Assembly: GCA_001692895.1 (NCBI GenBank) | Contig: KV748287.1 | Location: 162,243 to 226,242, forward strand | DNA: 64,000 nucleotides | From: Cenococcum geophilum 1.58 | Lineage: Eukaryota; Ascomycota; Dothideomycetes; Gloniales; Gloniaceae | Direction of reading: 5' to 3' | Shown: positions 59,411 through 64,000 of the stretch, piece by piece | Position numbering within the stretch: the first letter of the stretch is position 1 | How the letters are laid out: each line of letters starts with the position of its first letter | Notes under the pieces: generated by a model | What the model saw: the letters and a program-made list of their open reading frames with translations, nothing else | The model's database searches: none | What the model was told of the DNA's origin: nothing | Made by a program: the position numbers and the translations under genes

Positions 59411-59612
59411 GTCACTTACGCTTATACAAGGGCGTCATCTTAATTATTTCATTAGATGTTTATAGTATATTAAAAGGGCTTTATTAAATTAATAATACTT
59501 TATCGATTAGCTTATCTAGCTCCTTTAGATTAGTATTATTTATTAAGGCGTTAGCAATCTTATTTAGCTTTTATTAAATCTAGATATATAAATTAAACGG
59601 TTCTTCTATACT
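59411..59612. other. AT-rich decayed repeat left of foldback element
   Basis: AT-rich. The minus reading includes KIANALINNTNLKELDKLID, a possible Gag or structural fragment, but it is too short to classify. Confidence 0.4.
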
Positions 59613-59614
59613 TA

Positions 59615-60032
59615 ACGTAATCCACAAGCATGTGGCCCACACAAGCATGTGGCCCACTTCAAAACCCCACCAAAAAACCAAAAAATCGTTCTTTAATATC
59701 TTAACAACAGCTTAATAATAAATTATAAAATTTTGTAATTAGACTCTTATACTTACTTTAAGACCTCTATTAAAGTTTTAGACTAATTAGTGTAGCCATT
59801 ATTAATATATTAAGATTTGGCTTTTAAATTTAAACTTAATTATTATATCTTAAAAACCACTTATTAAATTACTTCAAAACTTTAACAGGGGTCTTAAAAT
59901 AGGTAGAAGAGTCTAATTTTAAATTTTTATAATTTATTATTAAGCCGTTGTTGAGATATTAAGGAACGATTTTTTGGTAGGGTTTTAAAGTAGGCCACAT
60001 GCTTGTGTGGGCCACATGCTTGTGGATTACGT
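59615..60032. mobile_element. 418-bp foldback MITE with TA duplication
   Basis: Almost the whole element is one inverted repeat. Left arm begins ACGTAATCCACAAGCATGTG, and the right end is its reverse complement. Arms of roughly 180-190 bp pair, with scattered mismatches that are mostly transitions, around an AT-rich centre. TA flanks both ends (59613-59614, 60033-60034). The subterminal motif CACAAGCATGTGGCCCA is doubled at each end. A Tc1/mariner-type non-autonomous element is the best fit. Confidence 0.85.
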
Positions 60033-60034
60033 TA

Positions 60035-61050
60035 TAGGAGTAATAGTATAATATTCTAGGGCTTAGCGATTATTTCGAGAAGTAGCTCTAATCTAGCTAG
60101 CGCCCCTATAATATAGTCGCTCGCGATATTTTTAAAAGCTAATTATACGCGTATCTTATCGTTATCGTATTCTAAGGTCCGTTTTTTTCGCTCTTAAAGC
60201 TATTGTAGCGGCATAATTCCCTAAAAATTAGATTAGTTGTCCTTTTAAAAGGGTTATAAAGGATTTAAATATAAGGTATAAGATAGATAAGAAGTCTAAT
60301 TAATAGAAAATAAGATATATTAATAGGTTCTAAAGAACTATAAGACGAATCCTTAAGGAAAAGGGGCGTCTTAGTATGAGGCGAAGGTTATAATAAAGCC
60401 TTATAGTAAGCACTACGGTAGACTTACTAATAGGCTAGGTATATAGGTAAATAAAGATATAAGCGTAATTAGTAGAGTAAGTACCTAATAGATTAACTTT
60501 AATTATATTTTAAGATTTACTATAAAGAGATAGCTATCTATAGTAGAGACTAAGGGTCTTTAAATATATAACTATACACCTAAGAAATATATATAGTACG
60601 TAAATACGTAACCCTTTTATATAACTTATCTAGCCTTTATCCTACAGTTTAATCAGCTTTAGCACCTCCTATACTATTACGTATTACGGCGCTAGTAGAA
60701 ACTAATAGATATTAGTAAAAACTAATAAATATTAGTAGAAACTAGTAAATTATAGCTAGTAGATATTAGTAGATTATAGCGGATAGTCGTAGATAGTTTT
60801 ATATAGTTTTAGATAATTGCTATTATGTAACTAAAGGATTATATATAACGTTAAGCGGCGTTACCCTTTATCTCCTTTCCTTTTTTTAGCTTTAGATCTT
60901 TATTTATAGACAATTCAATTATATAGGCTTACGCGACCCTTTTGCTGTGCTCGTGCCTTAATTAACTAAGTCGCTAATATTATTTAAAGCTTGTCTACTC
61001 TTCTTTTTAAGAAGGAACTTAAAAATATCTATAAACTATAAATAAGAATA
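60035..61050. other. AT-rich decayed repeat
   Basis: RIP-like sequence without frames. Bases 60483-60625 match 5206-5352. A degenerate tandem repeat with unit about 20 bp (TAGAAACTAATAGATATTAG type) covers about 60695-60790. Otherwise unassigned; it may contain the LTR of the Gypsy segment that follows. Confidence 0.5.
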
Positions 61051-62830
61051 GAATATAGAAGTAGACCTAAAGACTATTATTAGAACTTAAAGAATAAAAC
61101 AAAACTAAAAGAATAGAAAAGAATAATAAGACCTATAGAATATATATAGGCTAAAACCTTTATAGAATCTTATTAGAAGTTACCCTAATAACTATATTAC
61201 TATACTAAGAACTATAGCGGCTGGTAAAGCAGCTATAGGACCCTTAAATGCCTCTAATAGTAAAATAGTAACTAACTTAAACTCCTAGGTAGAGCTTATA
61301 GCAGCTAATACTAAAATTAAATAACTTTAAGAGCTGCTTAAAGCTAGAAAACCCCCTATACCTAGTAAAAAGTTATTAAATACCTAGAGACTTGCTACGG
61401 TCCTTAAGGCCCTAGCTTAATATATAGTATTAGCATTATTGCGGTCCGTAAAGGTTATAGACCCCCTATTACTTATAAATAGAACTAACCCTATATTTAA
61501 TAATTAGAAGCTTTAATTATAGAATAAGCTTAAAGTTAATACGGATTACTTCCCTACTACTTAAGCTAAAATGGCCTATGTTTTTAGCCATACTGGCAGG
61601 GATATATAAACGCACCTACGTCCGCGATATGTATAGGACTTAGTAAATCCCTTCCTCTCTAGAGAAGAGATAATTGTCTACCTATTTTCTATCTATAAGG
61701 ACCCCTTTAAAGTATAAAACGCCCGACTTAATTATAAAAGCCTAAATATAAAAATAACAGAGACCTTTTTAGCCTTTTAGACCCACTTTCTATACCTAGC
61801 TAGCTAAGTTTAAATTCCCTAGAAAGATCTAATACTAGACCTATTTAATAAGCTTACCCTAGACCTATAGCGAGCTATACTACTAGTTTTTACTATTATA
61901 TAAACGCTAAAGGAACTTATGAACTAGTACTTAGCTATTAACTAAGGCCTTTATTAAATTAAGGTATATACTAAACGGTATAAAGCTAAAAACCCTTTAA
62001 ATTAGACTATAAATAATATAAGAACGGCCTGTAATGCCCTAGCATAATTAATAACCCCTATAGTACTACCTATATAGCCCGCTGTTAATTTAGTAGCTAG
62101 CTATATAGCTAGTCCTACTGTAGGTCTAGTAAATACTCGGCCTATATATAGCAACCCCCGTATATAGGCCCTTAGTAATTAAGGAGCTTACTTCTTTTAT
62201 AGTTAAAAAGGCTACTATATAAAGGATTGCCTAATAAATATAAAAGTAAACAAGGTCCTATTAATCTAAAAAGATAGTATAGAGTTAGAAAAAGAGGAAC
62301 CTTAAAAAAAAGACTCCTCTTTAGGGTTAAAAGGGATTAATATATTATATATTAATCTAGGTTAGCTAGTTAGTAGAAGAAGCTACACTATCCCTTATAC
62401 TTTATTCCGTAATAAATATTAAGTTTTAACCTCTACTTTAGCTAACTCTAAAGTAAATACCTTTGCCTTAATAGACACCTAGTATACTATAAAGCTAGCT
62501 AACTTTTTAAATATACCTATTAAAGAACTGCCTAAACCAATTCCTATTTATAGGTATAACGGGCAGATAGGGCAGCCTATTATAACTATCTTGCGGATTT
62601 ACCTCTATATTAATAGACAAAGGTAATATAATGTCCCTTTTCTTATTACGGACTTAAAAAGCTATAATATAATCTTAAAAAGAAAATAGCTAGCCTATTT
62701 AGGCTTACAGCTTAATATACGGAGTAGGCGGTTTATCTAGCCTAAAACCTTACCCCTAACCCCTTCTTTTATAAAAGAAATTAGTATTGTAATAGAAAAC
62801 CTTATACGGCCCTAAATTAATACTACTTAC
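61051..62830 (+). pseudogene. Gypsy-3 gag and aspartic protease (decayed)
   Basis: The plus-strand reading has a Gag core (THFLYLAS, KDLILDLFNKLTLDL near 61780-61870), a zinc knuckle with Cys lost (YFFYS*KGYYIKDCL, about 62190-62235), and a Gypsy protease: ALIDT*YTIKLANFLNIPIK, PKPIPIYRYNGQIGQP, NVPFLITDLKSYNIILKRK. It is closely related in pattern to the Gypsy-2 protease at 36116-36900. RT and integrase are not seen; the element is cut off by the transposase relic and LINE-4. Confidence 0.75.
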
Positions 62831-63029
62831 TAGGTAGATACTATCCCTTAACCCATTAAGGCCCTTAGCGTAAATAGTCCGTGCGGAATATTGTTCTTAA
62901 AATAACGCGTATAGCTATATAGAATTTAACCATTAATTACACGACCGCTATGCCTTCTAATTGTATTAGAATTGATATAGATCTTATTTAGGCTACTTAA
63001 TATAACGTTCCCCTGTATAAGACGGCGAA

Positions 63030-63665
63030 AATACCCCCCCCCCCCCAAAGCCCTGGCCGTTGCCCAATTTTAAACCTCTCTATATTAACAATTTTGACAA
63101 CCATAGCTTACCAAATCTTCCTCCTGAGGTTAATACGCACGATCCTTTTAAGTTATTTAGTTTATTCTTTATAGAAGATATTATAGATAAGCTTGTAGAG
63201 TAGACGAATAAGCATACAGAGCTTTATCCACTAGATAAAGAAATAGAGCACTTACGCTTATGGCAGCTAATATACAGGCAAGAACTCTACGCGTATGCTT
63301 ATTTATATAGGAATCACTATAGAATCGTCCATTAAGGACTACTAGAAAGATTTAAATATATATAGTACTGAGTATATTATTAAAAAATATATGGGAGCTG
63401 TTTAATTTTAGTAGCTTAATTAATACTTTTAAGCCTTACTACTATGGCAACTATCTAATTAAGCACCTAAAACTATATTTACCTAAGTTAATAAGCTAGT
63501 TAAGTATATTTAGCTTACTTATAGGAAGCTCTATAACCCTAGAACTTACCTTACTATTAATAAAATAATCTAACGCTTTATAGGACGAGCTTATAAAATT
63601 ATAAATATTCCATTAAAACTAATACTAGAAGGCTTTAAAATATAGGTATTAGGTAATAAGGGCTA
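63030..63665 (+). pseudogene. piggyBac-type transposase N-terminal part (decayed)
   Basis: The conceptual reading shows FKLFSLFFIEDIIDKLVE, then TNKHTELYPLDKEIEHLRLW and RQELYAYAYLYRNHYRI, then KIYGSCLILVA-like, matching the order of the DDE_Tnp_1_7 (piggyBac) N-terminal domain. Near 63530-63660 pieces like IIQRFIGRAYKIINIPLKLI with GLLVLGNKGYI-type continuation precede the catalytic region. The frame is cut by the LINE insertion at about 63667. A TTAA lies at about 62998-63001, possibly the transposon's target, but the terminal repeat is not fixed. Confidence 0.68.
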
Positions 63666-63666
63666 T

Positions 63667-64000
63667 ATAATAATAATTCATTACTTAACGTCCGATTTAG
63701 ATCCCTATTAGGCCTACGCGGACTACTCCTTATATATATATAGGGAGAAAACTCTATTTAAGAAAACCCTATAATCTATCTCTCTGCCTTTTGGGACTCG
63801 CCTATAAGGCGCCTGCGAGGCGCCTATAAGTCACCTATAGTACTCCTACTACCTTACTTTTTAACCTCCTTAGGAATTACTGCTGCCGTAATAAGCCTAC
63901 GGACGTACTAGTATCGCAAACTTTACTCTACTACTGTAGAGTTATTAGGGGGCGCCCATTAGTCGCCCCCCCGCCCTTTATTACTATTTCCTTTATAACC
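63667..64000 (-). mobile_element. LINE-4: 3' end of a LINE-1-family copy, cut by window edge
   Basis: Aligns base for base with the left (3') ends of LINE-1 (30542 onward) and LINE-2 (36916 onward), beginning AATAATAATTCATTACTTAA. Orientation is minus. Only the first 334 bp of the 3' end are in the window. It interrupts the piggyBac relic, so it is the younger event here. Confidence 0.88.

Noticed and set aside
60690-60800. Possible CRISPR-like array of short repeats
   Set aside because: Repeats are degenerate, without unique spacers of even length, and the genome is eukaryotic.

Overview
The window looks like a filamentous ascomycete (Pezizomycotina) chromosome. Single-copy genes have short GT-AG introns and familiar ascomycete products. 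They flank a strongly AT-rich, TA-dinucleotide-rich block of decayed transposons whose differences are almost all C:G to T:A transitions, the footprint of repeat-induced point mutation (RIP). I cannot name the species.

Left gene island (about 0.1-3.9 kb): a dienelactone-hydrolase-family gene (+) converges on a sulfite-oxidase-type molybdoenzyme gene (-). Both show coding damage.

Transposon nest (about 3.9-42.8 kb): the core is one minus-strand chromovirus-type Gypsy retrotransposon (Gypsy-2, 5357-42547; 192-bp LTRs). It is about 6.2 kb once later insertions are subtracted. Nearly every insertion can be bounded by its target-site duplication (TSD). These are a LINE-tailed insert (6558-7558), a complete plus-strand Gypsy (Gypsy-1, 7876-25802), a gag-only Copia element (26280-28748) and two LINE copies (30542-36099 and 36916-40860). 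Gypsy-1 itself holds a 166-bp solo LTR, a full Copia (12461-18556) and a LINE (18875-24162). The second LINE holds a 446-bp TRIM element (39429-39874). Small TA-flanked MITEs lie in the left flank.

Right gene island (about 43.1-59.4 kb): ribokinase, a hAT-like MITE, a broken unknown gene, tRNA-splicing endonuclease SEN2, a multiply broken phospholipid-scramblase gene, a UBC7-type E2 enzyme, an unknown gene with an early stop, an MFS sugar transporter, and an orphan 3' exon at the island edge. SEN2, UBC7, ribokinase and the transporter read intact. Several of the other genes carry in-frame TAA/TAG/TGA codons, many explainable by C-to-T or G-to-A changes, as if RIP had leaked from the nest.

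Right edge (about 59.4-64 kb): a second RIP-rich block with a 418-bp foldback element, a decayed Gypsy gag-protease segment, a piggyBac-type transposase relic, and the 3' end of another LINE copy running off the window.

The main content is the layered transposon history. The nest gives a relative order of insertion, shows catalytic residues removed by RIP, and contains short or chimeric elements (TRIM, solo LTR, gag-only Copia, LINE-tailed GC-rich cargo) that look much less mutated than their surroundings.
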